From positions 1-24,402 of the forward strand of contig JAFYOG010000190.1 of assembly GCA_017560285.1 (NCBI GenBank): DNA of 24,402 nucleotides. The letters run 5' to 3'. This DNA comes from Clostridia bacterium. GTDB taxonomy: Bacteria; Bacillota; Clostridia; Oscillospirales; CAG-382. A program made the position numbers and the translations under genes. Shown here one piece after another: positions 1 through 5,508 of the stretch. Numbering within the stretch: the first letter of the stretch is position 1; every line of letters starts with the position of its first letter. The notes under the pieces were generated by a model, which searched no databases, was not told the origin of the DNA, and saw only the letters and a list, made by a program, of their open reading frames with translations.

Positions 1-696
1 AACGGCGCCTTTATGAAAACCTATTCCGATGCAAAGCTTCTTGCCGAAAGTATGGTAAATATCGGCAAATCCGCAGGCAAAAACGTTGCGGCGGTAATCA
101 CCAATATGAACCGCCCCCTGGGCAAAAACATCGGCAACGCCTTAGAAATTGCCGAGGCCGCCAACCTGCTAAAGGGTGTTTATGCCGAGCCTAATCTGCT
201 CGAAATCTGCATAACCTTGGCATCCCAAATGGTAAGCCTTGCTAAAGAAATCCCCGCAAAAGAGGCAAGGGAAGCGGTAACCGAGGTTATTAATAACCAA
301 ACCGCTTATAATCGCTTTATACAATGGCTTTCATTGCAGGGCGGCGATACCTCGGTGCTTAACGACCTTTCCGCATTTACCGATGCAAAATACAAAACCG
401 CGGTAACTGCACCCCAAGACGGCTATATTTCGGCGGTAAACGCCTACGAAATAGGCTCTGTCGCCACAATGCTGGGCGCAGGCAGAAACACAAAAGAAGA
501 TATAATCGATATGTCCGCAGGCATAATCCTAAATGCCAACGTGGGCGATTACGTAAAAAAAGGTTCTGCCTTGGCATATCTGCAATCCTCTACCGTTGCC
601 GACCAATCGGCGGCGCAAAACCGCTTTATCCAAAGCCTAACCTTTTCTCAATCCGCCCCCGCGGCAGAACCCTTGGTATACGAAATCATTACATAA
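1..696 (+). CDS. pdp: Pyrimidine-nucleoside phosphorylase, C-terminal part (5' end outside window)
   Basis: The reading frame is open from base 1, so the gene enters from the left. The 231 visible codons match the C-terminal half of pyrimidine-nucleoside/thymidine phosphorylases (usual length about 430 residues). These enzymes cleave thymidine or uridine with phosphate to give the free base and (deoxy)ribose-1-phosphate in cytosolic nucleoside salvage. The visible start GAFM-K matches the region just after the phosphate-binding loops, and the family signature MNRPLGKNIGNALEIAE is present near residue 36. From about residue 130 comes the C-terminal alpha/beta (PYNP_C) domain with a biotinyl-like DGYI...GDYVKKGSALAYL pattern. 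The missing N-terminal half holds most substrate contacts, so uridine versus thymidine preference cannot be judged. It ends 17 bases before a strong terminator. Family assignment is confident; the gene symbol is less so (deoA is the alternative). Confidence 0.9.
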   Translation, partial: NGAFMKTYSDAKLLAESMVNIGKSAGKNVAAVITNMNRPLGKNIGNALEIAEAANLLKGVYAEPNLLEICITLASQMVSLAKEIPAKEAREAVTEVINNQTAYNRFIQWLSLQGGDTSVLNDLSAFTDAKYKTAVTAPQDGYISAVNAYEIGSVATMLGAGRNTKEDIIDMSAGIILNANVGDYVKKGSALAYLQSSTVADQSAAQNRFIQSLTFSQSAPAAEPLVYEIIT

Positions 697-713
697 AAAG
701 TGCAAAACAACAC

Positions 714-742
714 AAAAAACCGCCTATTTAGGCGGTTTTTTT
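714..742. terminator. Bidirectional rho-independent terminator
   Basis: GC stem CCGCC (720-724)/GGCGG (731-735) is extended by an A-run on the left and a T-run on the right, with loop tattta. The A/T symmetry makes it usable from both strands. It lies between the phosphorylase stop (696) and the stop of the convergent DUF2493 gene (746), so it probably ends both transcripts. Confidence 0.9.
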
Positions 743-745
743 AAA

Positions 746-1075
746 TTATAAAATATAAACCTCGCAGGGCACGCCTCTGCGCTTTGCATAGGAAATTGTA
801 AATTCCGTACCCGAAGAATCCCCATCCCATACGGCAATAACCAAATCCGCATGGTCAACAATAAGCTTATCTCTTATCAACGGCGCGCTTTTTCCGTAAA
901 TTTCATAATCGGGGTAAAGAATTAACTTTTTAATCCCGCGTTCGTCGGCATATTTTTCCGCCAATGTGTCAATTCCCACAGCCCCGCCCGAGATTATAAG
1001 GTCGGTATCCGGTGGGATAAAACGGCTTATATCGGCATCCCCAATACTGCGGGAGCCAACAACGGCAACCTTCAT
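746..1075 (-). CDS. DUF2493/SLOG-family nucleotide-binding-like protein
   Basis: This 109-residue protein has the Rossmann-like layout of the DUF2493 (YspA-type, SLOG superfamily) proteins: beta strand MKVAVVGSR at the N-terminus, a glycine-rich SGGAVGIDTLAEKYA segment at about residues 29-43, and DLVIAVWDGDSSGT at about 77-90. SLOG proteins bind or process nucleotide-derived ligands, but no reaction is established for this branch. It is the third gene of a minus-strand operon. Its ATG directly abuts the stop codon of the upstream S24/S26 gene (TAAATG), so translation is probably coupled. Length is normal for stand-alone family members. Family call is firm, function unknown. Confidence 0.8.
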   Translation of the reverse strand: MKVAVVGSRSIGDADISRFIPPDTDLIISGGAVGIDTLAEKYADERGIKKLILYPDYEIYGKSAPLIRDKLIVDHADLVIAVWDGDSSGTEFTISYAKRRGVPCEVYIL

Positions 1076-1525
1076 TTATCTAACCTTCTTATCAAAAAAT
1101 TTATGTTTAATCTTCTTAAGAAAACTGCAGTTAACCCAAATTCTTGCATAAAGCTTCTGCCAAAATCGGTTAACGGCTTTTTCTCTTTTTCCGTTATTAT
1201 AATGGGTAACAACCCCTATAATATTCTCTTTTAAAACAGGGAACTCGTTTTCAAGCTGGTTATCCCCGCGGCAAACGTAGCCCTTTTCCTTAACGTCAAC
1301 AATACGGTGCAAAATAAAATCGCCGTTGCTTCTGCGATAAAATATAATATCCCTCTTTTTCGGCGGTTCCACGGGCTTAATAATCCTAACAGCGGTTTTC
1401 CCATCCTTAAACAACGGCTCCATGCTTGTACCGCGGGCAACAAAAACCGCACTGCCGCCGCCGTTAAGGCTTTCTTCTATAATAGGGAATACGTCTGCAA
1501 GGCTAACGTTTTTATTCAAGCACAT
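1076..1525 (-). CDS. S24/S26-family peptidase-like protein (Ser-His signal-peptidase-like)
   Basis: In this 149-residue protein the catalytic-serine box GTSMEPLF puts the candidate nucleophile at S34. A box ILHRIV places a histidine at H73 where bacterial type I signal peptidases have lysine, and CRGDNQ (85-90) supplies D88. Ser-His-Asp spacing of this kind is typical of ER-type/SipW-like signal peptidases and of S24/S26 relatives. Unlike a true signal peptidase I, I see no hydrophobic N-terminal anchor; the C-terminal ~35 residues are basic and amphipathic, so membrane attachment, if any, is different. The start overlaps the end of the PqqD-like gene by 14 bases and has an AAGGAAG ribosome site. 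Its pairing with a PqqD-like protein suggests peptide maturation, but no precursor peptide is visible nearby. Confidence 0.75.
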   Translation of the reverse strand: MCLNKNVSLADVFPIIEESLNGGGSAVFVARGTSMEPLFKDGKTAVRIIKPVEPPKKRDIIFYRRSNGDFILHRIVDVKEKGYVCRGDNQLENEFPVLKENIIGVVTHYNNGKREKAVNRFWQKLYARIWVNCSFLKKIKHKFFDKKVR

Positions 1526-1772
1526 CTGCTTCCTTCATCCTCAAAATAAAATTTTTGGTATCTAAAACAGCAGTGTCAAAATCAACGTCGTATTCCTGCA
1601 CAATCCTTTCGGCAATGGTATCTTCGCCCAGCCCTTGGTTAATGCAATCCCAAATCAAGGCGCCGCTTTCGTTAACGGTAATCATCTGTCTAAAATCCGC
1701 ATCGCCGCCCTGCTTAATCACAACGTAACTGCCCGCCACCTTGCGAACAACGTATCCGTCCTTAATTTTCAT
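1512..1772 (-). CDS. PqqD-like (RiPP recognition element-like) protein
   Basis: This 86-residue protein fits the PqqD family: a short beta region (VRKVAGSYVVI), the conserved NESGALIWDCINQG turn-helix at about residues 34-47, then two helices containing IAERIVQEYDVD and LDTKNFILRM. PqqD-type proteins are small winged-helix modules that bind leader peptides and present them to modifying enzymes. It is the first gene of its operon, has a strong AGGAGG site (1779-1784) and is driven by a consensus promoter. No radical SAM partner, precursor or transporter is next to it. The fold call is solid; a role as peptide chaperone for the downstream peptidase-like protein is inference. Confidence 0.82.
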   Translation of the reverse strand: MKIKDGYVVRKVAGSYVVIKQGGDADFRQMITVNESGALIWDCINQGLGEDTIAERIVQEYDVDFDTAVLDTKNFILRMKEADVLE

Positions 1773-1802
1773 ACCGCGCCTCCTAATTAATTCAGTACCT
1801 TA

Positions 1803-1831
1803 ATTATAAATGCCAAAGCAGGGTTTGTCAA
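1803..1831 (-). promoter_or_regulatory. Sigma-A promoter of the PqqD-like/S24-S26/DUF2493 operon
   Basis: Read on the minus strand, TTGACA (1826-1831) and TATAAT (1803-1808) are separated by exactly 17 bases, a full consensus match. It lies 31 bases before the PqqD-like start codon. Such a promoter predicts strong vegetative expression unless repressed. Confidence 0.85.
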
Positions 1832-1857
1832 TGGGTGGATTTTTTATCATAAAACGA

Positions 1858-1886
1858 TTGATTTTACGGTGTATATTTGTTATAAT
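1858..1886 (+). promoter_or_regulatory. Sigma-A promoter of the phosphoglycerate mutase operon
   Basis: TTGATT (1858-1863), 17-base spacer, TATAAT (1881-1886), diverging from the PqqD-like operon promoter. The start codon follows at 1923. Confidence 0.75.
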
Positions 1887-1922
1887 AAACACGCAGTACA
1901 AATTGTCAAAGGAAGAAGAATA

Positions 1923-3140
1923 ATGAAATATATTGTAATGCTCGGCGACGGTATGGCAGACCTTCCCATTGCGTCCTTGGGCAAGCAAACACCCCTTCAA
2001 GCGGCAAATAAGCCTGTAATGAACTATCTTGCCGCCCACGGTATAAACGGTATGGTAGATACCGTTCCCCAAGGAATGGTGCCCGAAAGCGACACCGCCA
2101 ACCTTGCGGTTTTGGGCTACGACCCGTTGGTTTATTCCAAGGGCAGGTCGCCGTTAGAGGCAGCCAGCATCGGCATAAAAATGCAACCCGACGAAACCGC
2201 TATCCGCGCAAACGTCGTTGCCTTGGGCGGTGAAGGCGAATACGAAGATTTGGTTATGCTCGACCATTCCTCCGACGAAATCTCCACCGAAGAGGCAAGG
2301 GTGTTAATAAACGATATCCAAAAGCAGTTCGGGAACGAAGTTCTAAAGTTCTATTGCGGCATAAGCTACCGCCATTGCTTAATTTATAAAAACTGCCCCG
2401 AATATAACGATTTTTCCCGCCCCCACGATATAATCGGCAGAAGAATAGGCGATTACCTTCCCAAGGGCGAAATAGCAAAGCCCTTTTACGACCTTATGAA
2501 GGCATCCTACGGCTTTCTTAATAACCATCCCTTAAATTTAGATAGGGAAAAGAGAGGGCTTAAAAAAGCAAATTCTTTATGGTTCTGGAGCCCAGGCAAA
2601 AAGCCTTCGCTCCCCGAATTCAAGGCAAAATACGGTTTAAACGGTTCTGTCGTATGCGCCGTAGACCTTATAAAGGGCATAGGCTTCTGTGCGGGAATGT
2701 CGGTTCCCAACGTAGAGGGCGCCACCGGCGGTATTATCACCAATTACGAAGGCAAGCGTGATGCCGCCATTGCAGAATTAGAAAAAGGCGCAGATTTCGT
2801 CTATATCCACGTAGAAGCCCCCGACGAAAGCGGCCACCAAGGCAAGCTCGAGGAAAAAATCGAATCTATCGAAAAAATCGATAATCTTATCCTTTCGGGC
2901 TTAATAGATTATTTGCGTAACAAGGGCGAGGAATTTAAAATCCTGCTTATGCCCGACCACCCCACGCCCATAAGCGTTCGCACCCATACCCACGCTCCCG
3001 TTCCTTTTGTAATATACGATTCCTCTAACGAGCTTAACAGTGGCATAAATTGCTATTGCGAATCTACCGCTCAGGCTACGGGGTTGTATTTAGATAAGGG
3101 CGAAAAGCTTATGGATATGCTTTTAGGAGGCAATAAATGA
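1923..3140 (+). CDS. apgM: Cofactor-independent phosphoglycerate mutase, archaeal type (or proposed homoserine kinase)
   Basis: This 405-residue cytosolic protein belongs to the alkaline-phosphatase superfamily branch of archaeal-type 2,3-bisphosphoglycerate-independent mutases, which interconvert 3- and 2-phosphoglycerate. Visible metal and catalytic sites are MLGDGMAD (D9), PESDTAN with the nucleophilic S56, HVEAPDESGHQG in the second half, and MPDHPTP followed by THTHAPVPF at the C-terminal end. Start 1923 is chosen because the family begins MKYIVML, an AAGGAAG site sits just before it, and the promoter -10 lies at 1881-1886, so any upstream start would fall outside the transcript. A closely related clostridial group is annotated as a proposed homoserine kinase (TIGR02535) when it sits beside threonine genes; no hom or thrC gene is here, so the reaction is undecided. 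It overlaps the next gene by four bases (ATGA). Confidence 0.85.
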   Translation: MKYIVMLGDGMADLPIASLGKQTPLQAANKPVMNYLAAHGINGMVDTVPQGMVPESDTANLAVLGYDPLVYSKGRSPLEAASIGIKMQPDETAIRANVVALGGEGEYEDLVMLDHSSDEISTEEARVLINDIQKQFGNEVLKFYCGISYRHCLIYKNCPEYNDFSRPHDIIGRRIGDYLPKGEIAKPFYDLMKASYGFLNNHPLNLDREKRGLKKANSLWFWSPGKKPSLPEFKAKYGLNGSVVCAVDLIKGIGFCAGMSVPNVEGATGGIITNYEGKRDAAIAELEKGADFVYIHVEAPDESGHQGKLEEKIESIEKIDNLILSGLIDYLRNKGEEFKILLMPDHPTPISVRTHTHAPVPFVIYDSSNELNSGINCYCESTAQATGLYLDKGEKLMDMLLGGNK

Positions 3141-3679
3141 AAATAGTACCCTTAGAATCCAGCGGCTTCGTAACCCCCAAGGATTACAGCCGTTACGTAA
3201 AGTTCCACGTATTAAAGGGCAAAAATTACCGTATAAAAACCTACTTAATTGTTTTGGGCGTGGTAATTGCCGCCGCACTGCTTGTATATTACGGCTTGGC
3301 AACAAGAAGTAAAGGTCTTATAATCGCCGCAGGCGCAGTCGTTCTGGCACTGTGTATGTTTATTTATACCATTAACGTAAACGTAAAGCGCATCTGCCGC
3401 AGCAACGCAAAAACAGTCCGCGCCAAGCAAGAAACCGTCTTCGGCAAAAACGGCTTTGTGTTCGATTTAATTATGCAAAACCCAGAAGAAAACGAACACG
3501 ACGAGATTTTCTACGACGAATTAGAGGCTATCTACCTTACCAAGCACGCCATTTACGTGTATATAGAAAAACGCTCGGTGATAATTATCCCCAAGCGCAA
3601 TCTAAAGGTAACCCCCTTCGAGGCTTATTCCTTTTTATATAAGTATATCCCCAAAGGCAAGCTTATTCTATGCCGATAA
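3137..3679 (+). CDS. YcxB-like membrane protein
   Basis: This 180-residue protein has two adjacent hydrophobic segments (about residues 33-52 and 57-78, the second ending INVNVKR) followed by a soluble domain. That domain has FGKNGFVFDLIMQNPEENEHDEIFYDELEAIYLT and IEKRSVIIIPKR-type strands, the layout of YcxB-like (PF14317) proteins of Firmicutes, whose function is unknown. It starts within the mutase stop codon (ATGA), so the two are translationally coupled. Its last 17 bases overlap the 3' end of trmK on the other strand, and an 8-bp inverted repeat covers both stop codons. Family call is from pattern recognition and fairly good. Confidence 0.7.
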   Translation: MKIVPLESSGFVTPKDYSRYVKFHVLKGKNYRIKTYLIVLGVVIAAALLVYYGLATRSKGLIIAAGAVVLALCMFIYTINVNVKRICRSNAKTVRAKQETVFGKNGFVFDLIMQNPEENEHDEIFYDELEAIYLTKHAIYVYIEKRSVIIIPKRNLKVTPFEAYSFLYKYIPKGKLILCR

Positions 3680-3683
3680 GCTT
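3659..3683. repeat. Inverted repeat across two convergent stop codons
   Basis: AAGCTTAT (3659-3666) and ATAAGCTT (3676-3683) are perfect inverted copies separated by 9 bases. The stops of the YcxB-like gene (3677-3679) and trmK (3663-3665) both lie within it. There is no clear T-run, so a strong intrinsic terminator is not claimed. Confidence 0.5.
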
Positions 3684-4310
3684 ATCTATTTCGCAAGTAT
3701 CTTTGTTTTCGGCAATATATCCCAGCCGTCGCTTTATTGCGGCGGCTTTTATTTTTTCGCGGTATTGCAAAAACTCTGCCGTTTCTTTTCGTTCCTTGCC
3801 CAAATATAGGTCAATATAATCGTATTCCCGCTTTACACCGTCGTATTTAACCTGCATAAGGGTGTAGGGCTTGCCGCCTTCAACGGCAAAAAGCTCCTTT
3901 ATAATGCAAAAACCGTTGTCCCACAGCGCTTTTCTAAGCTCCTCTTGGGCAGACATAGGCTGTAAAACCAAAAGACATTGGCGGGTAATTCGGCTTCGCA
4001 ATACCATCTTCGCAATCAGCTCTCCGCCCATACCGCAAACCGCCGCAAAGGTCAAGCCCTTGTTTTCAAGCCCGTCAAATCCGTCAGATAAAACAAATTC
4101 TATTTCTATCCCTTGGCTGCTTGCGTTTTCTTTGCCTTTTTCCAAGGGCATTTTGTTAATATCCGCCGCAATAGCGTTTTGCGCTATCCCGCGCTTAACC
4201 ATCTCTATCGCCAAAAAAGCGTGGTCGCTTCCTATATCCGCAAAGGTCTGCTTGTTTTCCGCTTCCGAAAGTAAGCTCACAGCCCCTTCAAGTCTTGTTC
4301 CCAAGTTCAT
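3663..4310 (-). CDS. trmK: tRNA (adenine(22)-N1)-methyltransferase TrmK
   Basis: This 215-residue protein matches TrmK, the SAM-dependent enzyme that makes m1A at position 22 of bacterial tRNAs. The N-terminal Rossmann methyltransferase domain begins MNLGTRLEGAVSLL; FADIGSDHAFLAIEM is the SAM-binding motif I, AAVCGMGGELIAKMV the conserved motif IV region, and LVLQPMSAQEELRKAL follows. A helical C-terminal part (LQYREKIKAA) ends the protein. Start 4310 is chosen because family members begin at this MNLGTRL motif; the frame stays open upstream but that stretch is read in another frame as a 57-residue protein. The start has only a weak GGGGTG site. B. subtilis TrmK is a little longer, mostly at the C-terminus. 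Confidence 0.88.
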   Translation of the reverse strand: MNLGTRLEGAVSLLSEAENKQTFADIGSDHAFLAIEMVKRGIAQNAIAADINKMPLEKGKENASSQGIEIEFVLSDGFDGLENKGLTFAAVCGMGGELIAKMVLRSRITRQCLLVLQPMSAQEELRKALWDNGFCIIKELFAVEGGKPYTLMQVKYDGVKREYDYIDLYLGKERKETAEFLQYREKIKAAAIKRRLGYIAENKDTCEIDKLIGIE

Positions 4311-4319
4311 ATATGTACA

Positions 4320-4343
4320 CCCCAAACAGGGGAATAATCCCCT
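4320..4343 (-). promoter_or_regulatory. Mutually exclusive hairpins at the trmK ribosome site (putative)
   Basis: On the minus strand the 31-base gap between the microprotein stop and the trmK start reads GGGG-6-CCCC-5-GGGG. The middle CCCC (4329-4332) can pair with the first GGGG (4339-4342, extended to 5 bp) or with the second (4320-4323). The second GGGG belongs to the GGGGTG that is the only visible ribosome site for trmK. Pairing is directly visible; regulation is inference. Confidence 0.35.
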
Positions 4344-4515
4344 AAATTTTTTCTTCAATAGTCTGTAAAGCCTTTTTCGCCTTGCATCTAAGCGTGCCGC
4401 CGCTGCAGCAGGCAATAACTGCTTTTGCCGCGGCAAGCCCCATTGCGGCACCTATAAGCCCAAGCATAATGCAGGTGCAGGCTTTGTTATTGGAAATCAT
4501 CTTTTTCATTTTCAT
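4342..4515 (-). CDS. 57-residue cysteine-containing membrane microprotein
   Basis: A short frame starts at ATG 4513-4515 after a good GAGGTGAT ribosome site and ends with TAG at 4342-4344. The protein begins MKMKKMISNNKACTC, continues with a hydrophobic Ala/Gly/Leu-rich segment (about residues 16-36), then CCSGG and a basic helix-like tail KAKKALQTIEEKI. Five cysteines (C13, C15, C36, C37, C44) bracket the hydrophobic segment. I do not recognise a family. A candidate promoter, a ribosome site and position 31 bases before trmK all support a real gene. It could be a small membrane regulator or a sporulation-associated peptide; neither is shown. Confidence 0.65.
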   Translation of the reverse strand: MKMKKMISNNKACTCIMLGLIGAAMGLAAAKAVIACCSGGTLRCKAKKALQTIEEKI

Positions 4516-4558
4516 AAAATATCACCTCGCAGCTATTATGCTGCGAAAAAGCAAAACT

Positions 4559-4587
4559 ATACTACCATAAAACGGGTATTCTTTCAA
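4559..4587 (-). promoter_or_regulatory. Candidate promoter of the microprotein-trmK unit
   Basis: Minus-strand TTGAAA (4582-4587), 17 bases, TAGTAT (4559-4564). The transcript would begin with a 6-bp hairpin (4528-4545, CGCAGC/GCTGCG) immediately before the ribosome site. A 9-bp AT-rich inverted repeat (4586-4594 with 4614-4622) lies between this promoter and the divergent one. Confidence 0.5.
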
Positions 4588-4655
4588 TATTTTTCGAAAA
4601 AAACACTTTTATCAAAAATATTTTGTTTTATTTTCTATGAATTTCAAAAAAACAG

Positions 4656-4684
4656 TTGACAAATCGGCTCTTGAAATATATAAT
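4656..4684 (+). promoter_or_regulatory. Consensus sigma-A promoter of DUF177-rpmF
   Basis: TTGACA (4656-4661), 17 bases, TATAAT (4679-4684): perfect consensus. The predicted transcript start lies in a 7-bp hairpin (4689-4695 with 4700-4706, loop TTTT) ahead of the ribosome site. This suits high, growth-linked expression of a ribosomal-protein unit. Confidence 0.88.
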
Positions 4685-4726
4685 GATTGTTGCGTTTTTA
4701 CGCAACCAAGCGGAAGGAGCGGTTAT

Positions 4727-5212
4727 ATGCTAAATCTAAAAAAACTGCTCGACGGCTCGGCTTCAAGCCTAAGCTTTTCTGTAAACGTTACAGATTGCAG
4801 CTTTGTTGACGAAGCTAAATCAGGCACCGCCTGTGCCGAAGCCGTAATAACCAACCATTCGGGTTTAATTTTATTAGAGGGTAAAATCAATGCAAGCATA
4901 ACAGTGCCTTGCGCCCGTTGCGATAAAGAATTTAACTACACCGCAACAATTCCTCTAACCGCCAAAATTACCGAATCTTTGGCAAACGAGGACGAGGACG
5001 AATACATAATCCTTCAGGATTATTCCTTCGACGAAGAAGACCTTGTCCGCACCACCCTAATTTTAGAGCTCCCATCCCGTTATTTATGTAACGAGGATTG
5101 CAAGGGCTTGTGCCCCAAATGCGGTTGCGACCTTAACGTTAAAGAATGCTCCTGCAACCAAAAAGAATCCGACCCGCGTTGGGACGTGCTGAAGGATTTC
5201 TTCAGCGAATAA
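4727..5212 (+). CDS. DUF177 / YceD-family protein (rRNA accumulation-related)
   Basis: The protein has 161 residues from ATG 4727, chosen because a GGAAGGAG site lies 6 bases upstream and the promoter -10 ends at 4684, ruling out earlier starts. DUF177 proteins are encoded beside rpmF in most bacteria; plant and E. coli homologues (YceD) are linked to 23S rRNA accumulation or maturation. Visible family marks are the VPCARCDKEF motif (CxxC) in the middle, a run of acidic residues ANEDEDEY, the C-terminal CNEDCKGLCPKCGCDLN cysteine cluster that probably binds zinc, and the DPRWDVLKDFF ending. It is followed after 49 bases by rpmF, the conserved order. Confidence 0.85.
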   Translation: MLNLKKLLDGSASSLSFSVNVTDCSFVDEAKSGTACAEAVITNHSGLILLEGKINASITVPCARCDKEFNYTATIPLTAKITESLANEDEDEYIILQDYSFDEEDLVRTTLILELPSRYLCNEDCKGLCPKCGCDLNVKECSCNQKESDPRWDVLKDFFSE

Positions 5213-5261
5213 CATTCGTTAATAATAAAAATATAACCATAACCTAAGGAGGATATCAACG

Positions 5262-5450
5262 ATGGCAGTACCTAAGAGAAAAGTATCTAAGGCAAGAAGA
5301 GACAAAAGAAGATCTTCTGTTTGGAAGCTTGACCTTCCCGGAATGACCAAGTGCCCCAAGTGCGGCGAATTCATTCTTTCTCACCGTGTATGCAAAAGCT
5401 GCGGTACCTACGGCGGAAAAGTAGTTCTTCAGGTCAAGGATAAAGACTAA
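5262..5450 (+). CDS. rpmF: 50S ribosomal protein L32, zinc-binding form
   Basis: The 62-residue protein begins MAVPKRKVSKARRDKRRS, diagnostic for L32 of the large ribosomal subunit. The zinc ribbon is intact: C31-x2-C34 and C44-x2-C47. This is the C+ form, rather than the zinc-free paralogue some bacteria induce under zinc limitation. An AAGGAGG ribosome site precedes the ATG. It shares the DUF177 promoter and ends at a strong terminator. Confidence 0.97.
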   Translation: MAVPKRKVSKARRDKRRSSVWKLDLPGMTKCPKCGEFILSHRVCKSCGTYGGKVVLQVKDKD

Positions 5451-5458
5451 GCGAATTA

Positions 5459-5489
5459 GCGTGTTGCCTACTTTGCAACACGCTTTTTT
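5459..5489 (+). terminator. Rho-independent terminator after rpmF
   Basis: Nine-bp stem GCGTGTTGC (5459-5467)/GCAACACGC (5475-5483) with a 7-base loop, followed by six T (5484-5489). Confidence 0.92.
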
Positions 5490-5508
5490 GTATTAATCAG
5501 GTGTGGCT

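Noticed and set aside
4311..4451. 47-residue N-terminal extension of TrmK
   Set aside because: The family starts at MNLGTRL (4310). The upstream stretch is better read in another frame as the 57-residue microprotein with its own ribosome site.
5464..5493. TTGCCT-18-TTGTAT as a promoter for the DUF512 gene
   Set aside because: Poor match and located inside the rpmF terminator stem and T-run.
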